Under the pieces are notes generated by a model. The model saw nothing but the letters and a program-made list of their open reading frames with translations. It was not told the DNA's origin and made no database searches. Positions 8,223 through 17,490 of a stretch of 64,000 bases of DNA are shown one piece after another. The translations under genes were made by a program, and so were the position numbers. This DNA is from DOZZ01 sp963792655 (GTDB lineage Bacteria > Acidobacteriota > Terriglobia > Bryobacterales > Bryobacteraceae): the NCBI GenBank assembly GCA_963792655.1, contig CAWBWU010000011.1, positions 1 through 64,000 of the forward strand. Direction: 5' to 3'. Positions within the stretch are counted from its first letter, which is position 1, and each line of letters begins with the position of its first letter.

Positions 8223-9527
8223 TTACATCCAGCGTTCCAGCGCGAGCACGATAATAAATCCGAACACTGTCGTGAGAACCTTCATGAGCGTCCACGTGCG
8301 TAACGTCTGGGCAACGCTCATTCCGAAGAATTGGTTAACAAGCCAGAAGCCCGCGTCGTTCACGTGGGAGATGGCGCTCCCTCCCAAACACACCGCGAGA
8401 AAAACGGGCAATGCATGCGCGCCGGTCGCGGCTTTCAACATCGGCGCCACAATGCCGGCCGCCGTGATGATCGCAACCGTAGCGGAACCCTGAGCCGCTC
8501 GCAACGCTACGGCGATGATGAACGCCGCAATCACTAATGGGATATGCGCCGATGCGAGCAAATGCCCGGCCGCAGCCCCGGCGCCGATATCCACAATCAC
8601 CTGCTTCAACGCCCCGCCCGCGCCCATAATCAGCAGCAGCGAACCCGCAGGTGCAAGAGACGCCGTGATGGCTTTCGCGATCTCCTCCCGCGTCATGCCG
8701 CGCCGGAAACCGAGCAGCACGATGCAGGCGATCAGGGTGAGCGCGAGCGCGACAAACGGGTGCCCGATCAAACCGAGCCACACATTCTTCCCACCTAATG
8801 CCGCGGCGACGATCAATGCCACAGGCAACAGCAAAAGCATCAGCACCAGCACGGCACTGGGCGCGCGATCGCCCACGTGCTGCTGCGGTGGCGGCGCGAA
8901 GTCCGGCACCGGCACGAAGTAGCGCTTCGCTGACCACGAGCCGAACCCGATTCCGCCGAGCACCGCGATCGGCAAGGACAGAAGTGATCCCCACAACACC
9001 GCGCTACCCAGGTCAACGCCCAGCAACTGCGCCGCTGCAGCGGGCGCGGGGTGCGGGGGCACCAGCGCATGCGTGATGGTCAATGGCGCGACCATCGCCA
9101 TACCGAACAGCAGCAGCGATTTTTTCGACTCACGCGTCAGGCTCCAGATCAGCGGAATCAGGATGATAAAGCCCACCTCGAAAAAGATCGGCAATCCCAC
9201 CAGGAACGACGCCACCAGCACGGCCCAGTTCGCGCGCTCGGGGCCGAAGCGCGCAATCAATGCATCCGCAAGTTGCCGTCCTCCTCCCGAAACCTCGACC
9301 AGCGCACCGATCATCGCGCCCAGCCCCAACACTATTGCGATGAAGCCCAATGCCTCGCCGCAGCCGGTCTGCACGGACTTGATCACAGCCGCGGGTGCCA
9401 TCCCCGCAGCCAACCCGAGCGCGATGCTCGTCACCAGCATCGCCACAAACGCGTGCCATCGCGCCGCGAGAATCAGAACCAGAAGCAAGCCGATCGCGGC
9501 GACAGTGAGCGTGAGGTTCAGCGGCAT
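8223..9527 (-). CDS. Gluconate:H+ symporter (GntP/GntT family)
   Basis: A 434-residue polytopic permease with about 12-14 hydrophobic segments. Diagnostic GntP-family blocks are present: LPIFFEVGFIILIPL, the LTITHALVPPHPAPAAAA motif, the GSATVAIITAAGIVAPML segment and the C-terminal HVNDAGFWLVNQFFG. The family imports gluconate and related hexonates (idonate, fructuronate or glycerate in relatives) with protons. No gluconate kinase or regulator is adjacent, so the actual substrate cannot be assigned from context. Confidence 0.9.
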   Translation of the reverse strand: MPLNLTLTVAAIGLLLVLILAARWHAFVAMLVTSIALGLAAGMAPAAVIKSVQTGCGEALGFIAIVLGLGAMIGALVEVSGGGRQLADALIARFGPERANWAVLVASFLVGLPIFFEVGFIILIPLIWSLTRESKKSLLLFGMAMVAPLTITHALVPPHPAPAAAAQLLGVDLGSAVLWGSLLSLPIAVLGGIGFGSWSAKRYFVPVPDFAPPPQQHVGDRAPSAVLVLMLLLLPVALIVAAALGGKNVWLGLIGHPFVALALTLIACIVLLGFRRGMTREEIAKAITASLAPAGSLLLIMGAGGALKQVIVDIGAGAAAGHLLASAHIPLVIAAFIIAVALRAAQGSATVAIITAAGIVAPMLKAATGAHALPVFLAVCLGGSAISHVNDAGFWLVNQFFGMSVAQTLRTWTLMKVLTTVFGFIIVLALERWM

Positions 9528-9598
9528 GCGGAGCCGTTAGCTTATCGCAGCGCGCCGCGCACCCATGCAGCACCCGATGTGCAAGCGATCTGCAAGCT

Positions 9599-10618
9599 AT
9601 GATGACTACGTTGCCGGGCCGAAAAATTCCAGACTGGGCTGTACCCGCTCTCGGCTATGCAGTTTCAGCCGCCAGTCTCGTTTGGGTTTTTAAGAAGTTC
9701 GACTTCGTCGCGCTGTGGTCCGATGTTCGTTCCTTCTCCTGGTGGTGGATTGCGCTGGGCGTGCTGTGCGAGATGTCTTCGCACGTGGTCGATGCGTGGC
9801 GCTGGAAGGTGATTCTCGATCCCGCCCAACGCGCGCCCTTCTGGCCATGCGTCGAAGCGACATTCGTTGGCATGTTCGCCAATGACGTGCTGCCTGCTAA
9901 AGCCGGCGAGATTATCCGCGCGTATTTGCTGACGGTATCGAGCGAAGTGCACCTGACGCTCGCGCTCACGTCCGCCGCAATCGAGCGTTTGTTTGATGGC
10001 CTGGTGCTGGTGCTCGTCTTCTTCGCGGTCACGGCCGACATGCAGAACGTGCATCACTTGAGCGAGGGCGTCGCGGTCCTCGGCCTGGTGGTCTTTTCGG
10101 TAACGGCCTTGCTCTTGTTCGTTGTCTTCTACAAGTCGCATGCTCACTCGGTGATGTCGGGCAACAAGTTCGCCGTGAAGTTCATCCATCTGCTCGATGA
10201 ACTGCATCGCCTCGGTAATCCGCGAGCACTCCTGTACGCCTTCATCTTGAGCTTTGGGTACATCTTGTGTCAGATTGCGGCGGTTGCTTGTCTCGCACGA
10301 GCCGATGCGTTCGACTTCGGCTTGAAAGAGTCCGCCTTCATTCTGATGGTGATCCGGCTGGGCACCATGATCCCGAACGCGCCGGGCAATCTCGGAACCT
10401 TTCAGTTCGCAGCGGAGCGCGGGTTACGCCTGCTGATTGTCGAAGCGCCGTCAGCCAAGAGCTTCGCGGCCATCCTCTATGTTTTTCTGACGTTGCCCTC
10501 GATGCTGGCCGGCGCGATTGCGGTAGCGTTCACCGGTGTGGGCATTCGCGAAATTCATCAGCATGCGAAAACCGCGCATAGCAAGCGGCGCCTGCCCGGA
10601 GAAGTGTCCGGCGTTTAG
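9599..10618 (+). CDS. Lysylphosphatidylglycerol synthase TM-type (YbhN/UPF0104) membrane protein
   Basis: A 339-residue integral membrane protein with about 8 helices and the family marks: a WWWIALGVLCEM helix, the HVVDAWRWKVIL segment, FANDVLPAKAGEIIRAYLL and the late motif PNAPGNLGTFQFAAERGL. This domain is the flippase part of MprF and also occurs alone, as here, probably moving or binding a lipid. No lysyl-transferase domain is attached. Start ATG at 9599 or 9602 (tandem ATGs). The last codons overlap the convergent recombinase gene by 4 bp. Confidence 0.83.
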   Translation: MMTTLPGRKIPDWAVPALGYAVSAASLVWVFKKFDFVALWSDVRSFSWWWIALGVLCEMSSHVVDAWRWKVILDPAQRAPFWPCVEATFVGMFANDVLPAKAGEIIRAYLLTVSSEVHLTLALTSAAIERLFDGLVLVLVFFAVTADMQNVHHLSEGVAVLGLVVFSVTALLLFVVFYKSHAHSVMSGNKFAVKFIHLLDELHRLGNPRALLYAFILSFGYILCQIAAVACLARADAFDFGLKESAFILMVIRLGTMIPNAPGNLGTFQFAAERGLRLLIVEAPSAKSFAAILYVFLTLPSMLAGAIAVAFTGVGIREIHQHAKTAHSKRRLPGEVSGV

Positions 10619-11532
10619 CGCGCGCGTGAACGCGGGTGGTGTTCATCGACAACCTTGCGTAAGCGTGAGCGCATCACGTGCGTGTAAATCTGCGTTGTTG
10701 AAATGTCGGCATGCCCCAGCATGGTCTGCACACTGCGCAAGTCCGCGCCGCGTTCGAGTAAATGCGTAGCGAAGCTGTGCCGCAGCACGTGCGGGCTCAG
10801 GTTGTGGAAGATGCCGATCTGTTTTCCATACCCATCGAGCAGTTTCCAGAACGCCTGCCGCGTGAGCGGTGTACCGCGCGAGCTGACAAACAGGTACGGG
10901 CTAGGACGGCCTTTGAGTAGCGCCCCGCGTGCGCCATTCTGATACTGCGCGATCGCCGCCAGGGCCGACCCTCCGACCGGAACCAGCCGTTGCTTGTTGC
11001 CTTTGCCCGTAACGCGAATCACCCCCAGACGATCGTCCAGATCACCCGTGCGCACCGCGCATAATTCCGACACGCGCAGTCCCGATGCATACAGCAGCTC
11101 GAGCATCGCGCGATCCCGCACGCCATTGGGACGATCCATGCTGGGCGCGACCAGCAACTGCTCAACTTGATCGAGGTTGAGAAAATGCGGAATCGTCTGC
11201 CATTGCTTGGGCGATTTGACGTGTTCCGTGGGGTCCACCGCAATCCGGTTTTCCTGAATCAGAAACTTGTAAAGATTGCGAATGGTTGCCAGATGCCGCG
11301 CAATGGAACGGCTGCCCAGGCCTTGCCGGTAAAGCGAATTCAAATACATGAGTAGGCTTTCCTGGCCCGGGATCTCTCCCGCCGCCGCGCTCACCGCGTA
11401 GCGCGAGAAGTGTTCCAGATCGAGCCGGTAGCCATCAAGCGAGTTCTTCGCCAGACCTTTTTCAAGACGGCAGTAATTCAGGAAATCGCGCGACGCCGCT
11501 TCAATTGGCGCAAGAGGAGCAGCCGCATCCAT
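10615..11532 (-). CDS. xerD: Tyrosine recombinase XerC/XerD family
   Basis: A 305-residue site-specific recombinase. The N-terminal SAM-like core-binding domain occupies about residues 10-95. The C-terminal catalytic domain shows all active-site residues: Arg153 (ASGLRVSEL), Lys177 (TGKGNKQR), His248 and Arg251 (HVLRHSF), His274 (GHADIS) and the nucleophile Tyr283 (QIYTH). Length and full-length similarity pattern fit chromosomal XerC/D, which resolve chromosome dimers at dif with FtsK, rather than an integron or phage integrase. No mobile element surrounds it. The ATG at 11532 was chosen over a TTG six codons upstream. Confidence 0.9.
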   Translation of the reverse strand: MDAAAPLAPIEAASRDFLNYCRLEKGLAKNSLDGYRLDLEHFSRYAVSAAAGEIPGQESLLMYLNSLYRQGLGSRSIARHLATIRNLYKFLIQENRIAVDPTEHVKSPKQWQTIPHFLNLDQVEQLLVAPSMDRPNGVRDRAMLELLYASGLRVSELCAVRTGDLDDRLGVIRVTGKGNKQRLVPVGGSALAAIAQYQNGARGALLKGRPSPYLFVSSRGTPLTRQAFWKLLDGYGKQIGIFHNLSPHVLRHSFATHLLERGADLRSVQTMLGHADISTTQIYTHVMRSRLRKVVDEHHPRSRAR

Positions 11533-11595
11533 GCAAAGCCGATGATACAATACGATGCAAAAATGTTTCTGCTTGCTCTACGCTGAGGGATCTGA

Positions 11596-12087
11596 TTGGC
11601 GGGTCTGACAACCAAGAAAGTAATGGTCCGCCGCTTCGACCGGGAGACGGTCGCAGGCTTCGTCAGTACCCAGACCTTTGTGCAGCCGGAAGGCATCGAG
11701 TTGATGCGGCCTGACGGCACCATCGCACAACTCAGCTACTCCGAAGTGCAGTGGGTTTCGTTCGTTCGCGATTTCGAAGAAGCCGCGCAACCCGAAAACA
11801 AAGTCTTTCTCACGCGTCCGAAGATGGAAGGCTTGTGGGTGCGCATGACTTTCCGGAACCGGGAAATCATGGAAGGCATTCTGGCAAACAACCTGTTATT
11901 GGTGGAGCCGTTCGGCTTCACGATTACCCCGCCCGAGCCGTATTCGAATCACCAGCGCATCTTCATTCCGCGCCAGGCGTTAGAAGGCATTCAGGTGTTG
12001 GGAGTGGTCGGGAGTCCCCTGCGAACGCCGAAGAGCAAGACGAAACCGCCCGCCGCCGGTCAGGGAAATTTGTTCGACGCGCCTTAA
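11596..12087 (+). CDS. Conserved acidobacterial-type protein of unknown function
   Basis: A 163-residue soluble protein beginning at TTG 11596, six bases after GAGGGA. It is mainly beta, with two similar halves: an N-terminal KKVMVRRFDRETVAGFV... and a middle WVRMTFRNREIMEGILANN block reminiscent of small barrel (PilZ/LSm-like) folds, followed by FIPRQALEGIQVLGVVG and a basic tail ending LFDAP. I do not recognise a characterised family. Divergent from xerD (63 bp apart) and overlapping the convergent phosphoesterase gene by 4 bp. Confidence 0.65.
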   Translation: MAGLTTKKVMVRRFDRETVAGFVSTQTFVQPEGIELMRPDGTIAQLSYSEVQWVSFVRDFEEAAQPENKVFLTRPKMEGLWVRMTFRNREIMEGILANNLLLVEPFGFTITPPEPYSNHQRIFIPRQALEGIQVLGVVGSPLRTPKSKTKPPAAGQGNLFDAP

Positions 12088-12662
12088 ACCAGCACCGCGC
12101 TCGCGTTGCCAAGCGGCAGTTCCTGCAGGTCGACCCAATCCGAATTAAGGTTTTGAACAAACGACAGCGTGTTGATATGAACGACGTGATCGTGCTCAGA
12201 GCCGCGCCATCGTTTACGCGCGAGTTCCAGTTTGCCGGGAACTGCTTCGAGCGATAACTCCTGAGCAAGCGTCACGTGCGGATGATACGGAAAGCACTCG
12301 CGGTATTGCGCCTGGCCGTGGTTGAGCACGCTATGCAGACGGCGCAGATGCTCGTGCCCGTGCGCGATGCTGACGTAAATCACATGCGAGACAGGAAAGA
12401 CCTCCACATCGCCGAGAGTGACATCGAATGGTTGGAATTCCTCGGTCAGGCGTGCAATTTCCTGACTGGCGCAGGTGGGTTCACAGGAGAGCGGCCGCGG
12501 AGGAAGAATGGAAATGTGCGCGTGCGGCTTGGCGCCCGGCACAAGTTCGCGGCAGAGTGAATCCAGGAACGATCCCAATGGATCATTGATATAACTGACA
12601 AGCGCGACTTGGCCCGAAAGTTTCGACCCCGGAACGGATGAACCGTTCGTACTACAACCCAT
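12084..12662 (-). CDS. 2'-5' RNA ligase / 2H phosphoesterase family protein
   Basis: Up to 192 residues. Both histidine signatures of the 2H superfamily are visible: HAHISIL near residue 49 and HPHVTLA near residue 127, with hydrophobic beta strands around each. Family members hydrolyse or ligate 2'-5' or cyclic phosphodiester bonds in RNA or nucleotides; the natural substrate is usually unknown. The exact N-terminus is uncertain, since the family core begins at about GQVALVSYI (residue 18). No operon partner. Confidence 0.75.
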   Translation of the reverse strand: MGCSTNGSSVPGSKLSGQVALVSYINDPLGSFLDSLCRELVPGAKPHAHISILPPRPLSCEPTCASQEIARLTEEFQPFDVTLGDVEVFPVSHVIYVSIAHGHEHLRRLHSVLNHGQAQYRECFPYHPHVTLAQELSLEAVPGKLELARKRWRGSEHDHVVHINTLSFVQNLNSDWVDLQELPLGNASAVLV

Positions 12663-12721
12663 AAGTTGATTTCAGTGTAGCGTGACTTGCTCAGGAGTGC
12701 CCGAAAGCTACACTTATTTTA

Positions 12722-13180
12722 ATGGCGTTTTCATTCTTTAGAAAGATTCTGCCGCTCGACCTGTTCCGCGGCTTGGGCGTAACCTTTCGTCATCAGCGCC
12801 CGAGCGAAGTAGTAACGGAACAGTATCCGGCAGAACGCCCCGCCGTGGCTGAGCGCTACCGGGGTGCGCCGCGCCTGAACATCCATCCCGAAAGCGGCGA
12901 AACCCTGTGTATCTCCTGCAACTTATGCGCTCTTGCCTGCCCGGAAAACCTGATTGTCGTGATCAGCGAGCGCAATGAACAGACGCGCCGCAAAGACCTG
13001 GTGCAGTTTACCTACGACCTCTCACGCTGTATGTTCTGCGGCCTCTGCGAAGACGCGTGCCCCGTGGATGCAATTGAATTAACGCAGGACTTTGAGATGG
13101 CGAGCTATACGCGCGAAGGTCAAATCTGGGATCGTCAGATGCTCGAAGAAGGGCCTGTTCCCACGCACTACGATCATTAA
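12722..13180 (+). CDS. nuoI: NADH-quinone oxidoreductase subunit I (NuoI)
   Basis: A 152-residue 8Fe ferredoxin subunit. It carries two [4Fe-4S] motifs, CISCNLCALACPE (near residue 64) and CMFCGLCEDACP (near residue 103), which hold clusters N6a and N6b on the electron path towards quinone. The N-terminal amphipathic part (FFRKILPLDLFRGL) matches the NuoI membrane-surface helix. First gene of a seven-gene operon I-J-K-L-M-N-H. Upstream, TTGCTC (12687-12692), 16 bases and TACACT (12709-12714) form a weak promoter-like pair close to the ATG. Confidence 0.93.
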   Translation: MAFSFFRKILPLDLFRGLGVTFRHQRPSEVVTEQYPAERPAVAERYRGAPRLNIHPESGETLCISCNLCALACPENLIVVISERNEQTRRKDLVQFTYDLSRCMFCGLCEDACPVDAIELTQDFEMASYTREGQIWDRQMLEEGPVPTHYDH

Positions 13181-13213
13181 CCGCTCGGTCGCAAGATTCT
13201 TCCATTCAATGAC

Positions 13214-13756
13214 TTGGGTTCGCTAGCCGGGCCCGGAACACTGCATACTGATTTGTTGGACTCCTGGTTCTTCTACGCCTTTGGCCTGCTCGTGTTGGGT
13301 GGCGCGCTTTGCACCGTCGCGCTACGCAGTCCCGTGCATTGTGCGATCGGGCTGATGGCGTCGCTGATTGGCACGGCGGGGCTTTTTCTACTGCAAGGCG
13401 CGGAGTTTCTTTTTGTCGCGCAGATCATTCTCTACGTGGGCGGCATTCTGGTGCTGTTCCTGTTTGTCATCATGCTTGTGAATCTCGATCTGGCGGAAAA
13501 CCAACGCCGGCTGCAGAGTAGTTGGCCGGTGGCCACGCTCTGCCTGGCCGTAGTTGCAGTCGAACTGCTGTGGCTTGGCCGCGCCGGCTTGCATCTGCAG
13601 TTTCCCGCGGCAGTCGCCGCGCCGGTTCAAGGCAATACCGAGCAGGTGGGTGACATGCTGCTCGGCGGCTACCTGCTGCCCTTCGAGATTTCGTCGATCC
13701 TGTTGCTCGTCGCCATGGTCGGCGCGATTGTGATGGCGAAAGAGCGCCGCGCATGA
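13214..13756 (+). CDS. nuoJ: NADH-quinone oxidoreductase subunit J (NuoJ)
   Basis: About 180 residues with five membrane helices typical of NuoJ, including HCAIGLMASLIGTAGLFLLQ and the pi-bulge helix region FLFVAQIILYVGGILVLFLF. The C-terminal helix is FEISSILLLVAMVGAIVMA. The subunit sits at the membrane-arm end next to the quinone chamber. The start is uncertain: TTG 13214 gives a longer than usual N-terminus, and TTG 13253 or 13256 would begin nearer the first helix. Its stop overlaps the nuoK ATG. Confidence 0.9.
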   Translation: MGSLAGPGTLHTDLLDSWFFYAFGLLVLGGALCTVALRSPVHCAIGLMASLIGTAGLFLLQGAEFLFVAQIILYVGGILVLFLFVIMLVNLDLAENQRRLQSSWPVATLCLAVVAVELLWLGRAGLHLQFPAAVAAPVQGNTEQVGDMLLGGYLLPFEISSILLLVAMVGAIVMAKERRA

Positions 13757-14055
13757 TCGGCACTACGCACTACGTCGTGCTGAGCGCCGCGTTGTTCCTC
13801 ATCGGAACCTTCGGCATTCTCGCCAGACGCAACCTGGTCGTCATCCTGATGTCGCTTGAGCTGGTGCTCAACGCGGTGAACATCAATCTCATCGCCTTCT
13901 CGCATGGCTGGAACAACGTTCGCGGCCAGATCTTCGCCCTGTTCGTCATTGTCGACGCGGTTGCGGAAGCCGCCGTGGCCCTCGGCATCCTGATCGCGCT
14001 GTTTCGCAACAAGCCCACCGTGCTTGCCGATGAAGTGGATCTGCTGAAGTGGTAA
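13753..14055 (+). CDS. nuoK: NADH-quinone oxidoreductase subunit K (NuoK)
   Basis: 100 residues, the usual length, with three membrane helices. The conserved glutamates of the proton channel are in helices 2 and 3: VILMSLELVLNAVNINLIAF and VDAVAEAAVALGILIALF. The ATG overlaps the nuoJ stop by four bases (ATGA), and the stop overlaps the nuoL GTG start. It links the quinone-site module to the antiporter-like subunits. Confidence 0.95.
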   Translation: MIGTTHYVVLSAALFLIGTFGILARRNLVVILMSLELVLNAVNINLIAFSHGWNNVRGQIFALFVIVDAVAEAAVALGILIALFRNKPTVLADEVDLLKW

Positions 14056-15993
14056 CCGCCCGCGAGTTGATCTGGCTGGCGCCGCTGCTGCCGTTTGTGA
14101 GCGCAGTGCTGGCGATCTCCCTGCCCTGGCCGCGGCGCCTCATTTCCTGGCTGTGCCCCGGCGCGGTGCTGGCGTCATTTCTGGTCAGCGTCTTCGCCAC
14201 TGTGAGCCTCGGCAGTTTGCCGTCGCGTAGCTATGAGCTGGTGCTTGGCTCATGGCTGCCATTGCTGCATGCCGATTGGGGACTGTTGCTCGATCCGCTG
14301 AGCTCCGTCATGGTCCTGGTCGTCTCCGGCATTGCGTTTCTGGTGCATCTCTACTCGACCGCGTACATGCCGCACGACGAGAGCTATGCCCGCTACTTCG
14401 CGCTGCTGAATCTGTTCGTCTCGGCCATGCTGATCCTGGTGCTGGCCAACAACTACGTGCTGCTCTTCATCGGTTGGGAAGGCGTCGGTGCGTGCAGTTA
14501 TCTCCTGATCGGCTTCGATTACCGGCGCCATGCAGCGGTGCGCGCCGGCATGAAAGCTTTTCTTGTGAATCGCATCGGAGATGCCATTCTGCTGATGGGC
14601 ATTCTGCTGGCGTACGCGCATTCGGGTTCGGTTCGTTTTGCGGACGTGTCGGGCAGCGCAATGATTGCGCTCCTGCTGTTCTTCGGCGCAGCCGGCAAGT
14701 CCGCCCAGGTGCCTTTGCACGTGTGGCTGCCGGACGCCATGGAAGGGCCGACTCCTGTCTCTGCTTTGATTCACGCAGCAACGATGGTGACCGCCGGCGT
14801 CTACCTGATCGCGCGCGCTCACAATATCTTTTCGGATTCCGGTGTCGCGCTGACCATTGTTGCGTCAGTCGGCGCGTTCACCGCGATTTTCGCCGCCACC
14901 ATCGCGCTCGTGATGACGGATATCAAGCGTGTGCTCGCGTACTCGACCATCAGTCAGCTCGGGTTTATGTTTCTCGCGCTCGGCGTGGGCGCCTGGCAAG
15001 TCGCGATCTTCCATCTGGTGACGCATGCATTCTTCAAGGCTGTGCTCTTTCTCGGCGCGGGCAGTGTGATTCACGCGCTCGGCAACGAACAGGATCTACG
15101 CAAGATGGGCGGCCTTCGCCACCGTCTGCCGCTGACCTATTGGTCGATGTTCATCGGGGCCGTCGCGCTGAGCGGCATCCCCGGTCTTGCCGGATTTTTC
15201 TCGAAGGACGCGATCCTGGCGCAGACTTTCCAATCCGGTTTCCAGCTGCTCTACTTCGTCGGACTCATCACGACTGCGCTCACCGCGCTGTACATGTGGC
15301 GGATGATGCACCTCGCGTTCTACACCGAGTACCGCGGTAAGGCGACCAACATTCACGAAGGTCGATGGGCGATGCGCGTCCCGCTGGTTGCCCTTGCGGT
15401 CGCAAGCGCGCTGGCTGGGTGGATTGGCGTGCCCGAGACGTGGCGGCTGCCTGCTATCTTCCACGCCGTTCCCGCGCTGGCTCGCTCCGATGGCGCGCGA
15501 CATCGCCGCCCCTGCACCGGTGAACGCCAGCACTGAGTGGATTCTTACAGGCATTTCCGTTGCGGCCGCGCTGATTGGCATCGCTCTGGCGCGTTACTTC
15601 TACCACCACCGGCCGGAGCTGCCCGCGAGCCTCGAGCAGGCACTCAAGCCGCTGCATGGCGTGCTGAGTGAAAAGTGGTTTATCGATGAACTCTACCAGG
15701 CCGCGTTTGTCGATGGAGCCGTGAAAGGCGGCGGCACGTTGTTCAAGCGGTTCGATCAACGCGTTCTGGATGGCGGCGTGAACGGCGCCGGTTGGCTCAC
15801 GCGAGGCGCGTCGCGCGCCGGCATCTTTTGGGACACGTGGGTAGTGGACGGGTTGGTGCGCCTCACCGCGATTACCATCCGGCTCTCGTCGTATCCGGTA
15901 CGGCTCTGGCAAAGCGGTCGCGTGCAGTCTTATGCAGTGGTGATGTTGCTGGGCATCGTAATCGTTCTGGCGTTCTACGTCTTCGCGCAATGA
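14049..15993 (+). CDS. nuoL: NADH-quinone oxidoreductase subunit L (NuoL), split by a +1 frameshift
   Basis: The largest antiporter-like proton-pumping subunit. The first frame (GTG 14049) covers the core: NYVLLFIGWEGVGACSYLLI, the GAAGKSAQVPLHVWLPDAME motif with the key lysine, and ALIHAATMVTAGVYL. This frame leaves the family at about IFHAVPAL (near 15465-15490) and stops at 15536. The remaining part lies one base on, with ASTEWILTGISVAAALIGIA, the amphipathic lateral-helix region and a final membrane helix ending at 15993. One extra base near 15465-15490 explains the break. Together the halves give a normal NuoL of about 645 residues. The stop overlaps the nuoM ATG (ATGA). Confidence 0.9.
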
Positions 15994-17490
15994 CCGGACA
16001 CCTGCTCAGTCTTTTGTTGTTTGCGCCGATCGCGGGCATGCTGGTGCTGCTCGCGCTGCCCTCTTCACAAACGCGGCTGCTCAAGATTTGGACGCATGTA
16101 GTAGCTGCTACTACAGCCGGCATTTCGTTGCTGGTGCTGACCCGTTTCTCGTCGAGCGCCGCAGGCATGCAGTTCACTGAACGAGCCGAGTGGATCCCCA
16201 CCCTCGGCGTTCACTACTCGCTCGGCATTGACGGCATCAGCCTGCTACTGGTTCTGCTCACCACCGCCATTACTTGGATCGCGCTGCTTGCGTCGTGGAC
16301 CGAGATCACGACGCGGATCAAGGAATTCTACGCGCTGTTCCTGCTGCTCGAAACCGGCGTGCTCGGCGTGTTTCTTGCGAGCGACGCGTTTCTGTTCTAC
16401 GTGTTCTTCGAGCTGGTGCTGATCCCGATGTATTTCATCATCGGCATCTGGGGCGGCCAGCGACGCCTGTACGCGGCAATCAAGTTCTTCCTGTACACGC
16501 TTGCCGGCTCCGTGCTTGATGTTGCTCGGCCTGCTTGGTCTCTGCCTGCAGCACATGCGGCAGTTCGGCAGTTACTCTTTCGAACTTTCGGAACTTGCCA
16601 AGCTCAATCTGCCGCCGGACGCGCAGCAATGGATCTTCTGGGCGTTGTTCCTTGGCTTCGCGATCAAGATCCCGATGTTCCCGTTCCATACCTGGCTGCC
16701 CGACGCTCACGTCGAAGCGCCTACGGGCGGCTCCGTGATGCTCGCCAGCCTGCTGTTGAAGATGGGCACCTACGGCTTTCTGCGCTTAAGTTTGCCGCTC
16801 TTGCCCGCCGCTTCCACCAGCCGCATCGTGGTTCAGATCTTAGTCGTGCTCTCGCTCATCGGCATCATCTACGGTGCGCTGGTGAGCCTCATGCAGCAGG
16901 ATTGGAAGAAGCTGATTGCGTACTCATCGGTAAGCCACATGGGCTTTTGCACGCTGGGCATCTTCAGCCTGAACACCGCAGGCATCACCGGCAGCGTGCT
17001 GCAGCAGGTGAACCATGGCATCACGACTGGTCTGCTGTTCTTGCTGGTCGGCGCAATTTACGAACGGCGCCATACGCGCGAGATTTCCGAATACGGCGGA
17101 CTCGCCAAGGTGATGCCGCGTTTCGCGATGATCTTCGGCATCACCTGTTTTGCATCGGCCGGACTTCCCTCGCTCAACGGCTTCGTCGGCGAGTTCACCA
17201 TTTTGCAAGGCGCCTTCGAAGCCAATCGCGTGTGGGCCGCGTTCGCCGTAAGCGGCATCGTGCTCGCGGCGGCGTATCTGCTATGGCTGTTCCAGCGCAC
17301 CATGCTCGGCAAGATCCGCCACGCCGCAAATGCAACGCTCCGTGATTTGAATGCACGCGAACTCGCCTATATGACGCCGCTGGTCATCTGCGCATTCTGG
17401 ATCGGCCTCTATCCGAAGCCGCTATTCGACGTGCTGGCCCGCCCGGTTGCGGCCATTGTCGAACGTGTGGGGCATGTACAGCAGCACTGA
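15990..17490 (+). CDS. nuoM: NADH-quinone oxidoreductase subunit M (NuoM), split by a +1 frameshift
   Basis: A proton-pumping antiporter-like subunit. Frame one runs from ATG 15990 through YSLGIDGISLLLVLLTT and FFELVLIPMYFIIGIWGG to FLYTLAGSVL. At about 16516 an extra T (GTGCTTGATG where GTGCTGATG is expected) throws it out of frame. The continuing frame has MLLGLLGLCL, then the diagnostic KIPMFPFHTWLPDAHVEAPT motif and QDWKKLIAYSSVSHMGF, ending VGHVQQH at 17490. With one T removed the protein is about 499 residues, a normal NuoM. It overlaps nuoN by 17 bp. Confidence 0.9.

Noticed and set aside
10615..11532. XerC/D gene as an integron or phage integrase marking a mobile island
   Set aside because: Length and domain pattern fit the housekeeping Xer recombinases, and neighbouring genes are chromosomal with no att-like repeats.
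16510..16520. Programmed +1 frameshift of prfB type at CTT in nuoM
   Set aside because: The site lacks a stop codon or an upstream Shine-Dalgarno stimulator, and the other frame breaks in the window share no motif with it.
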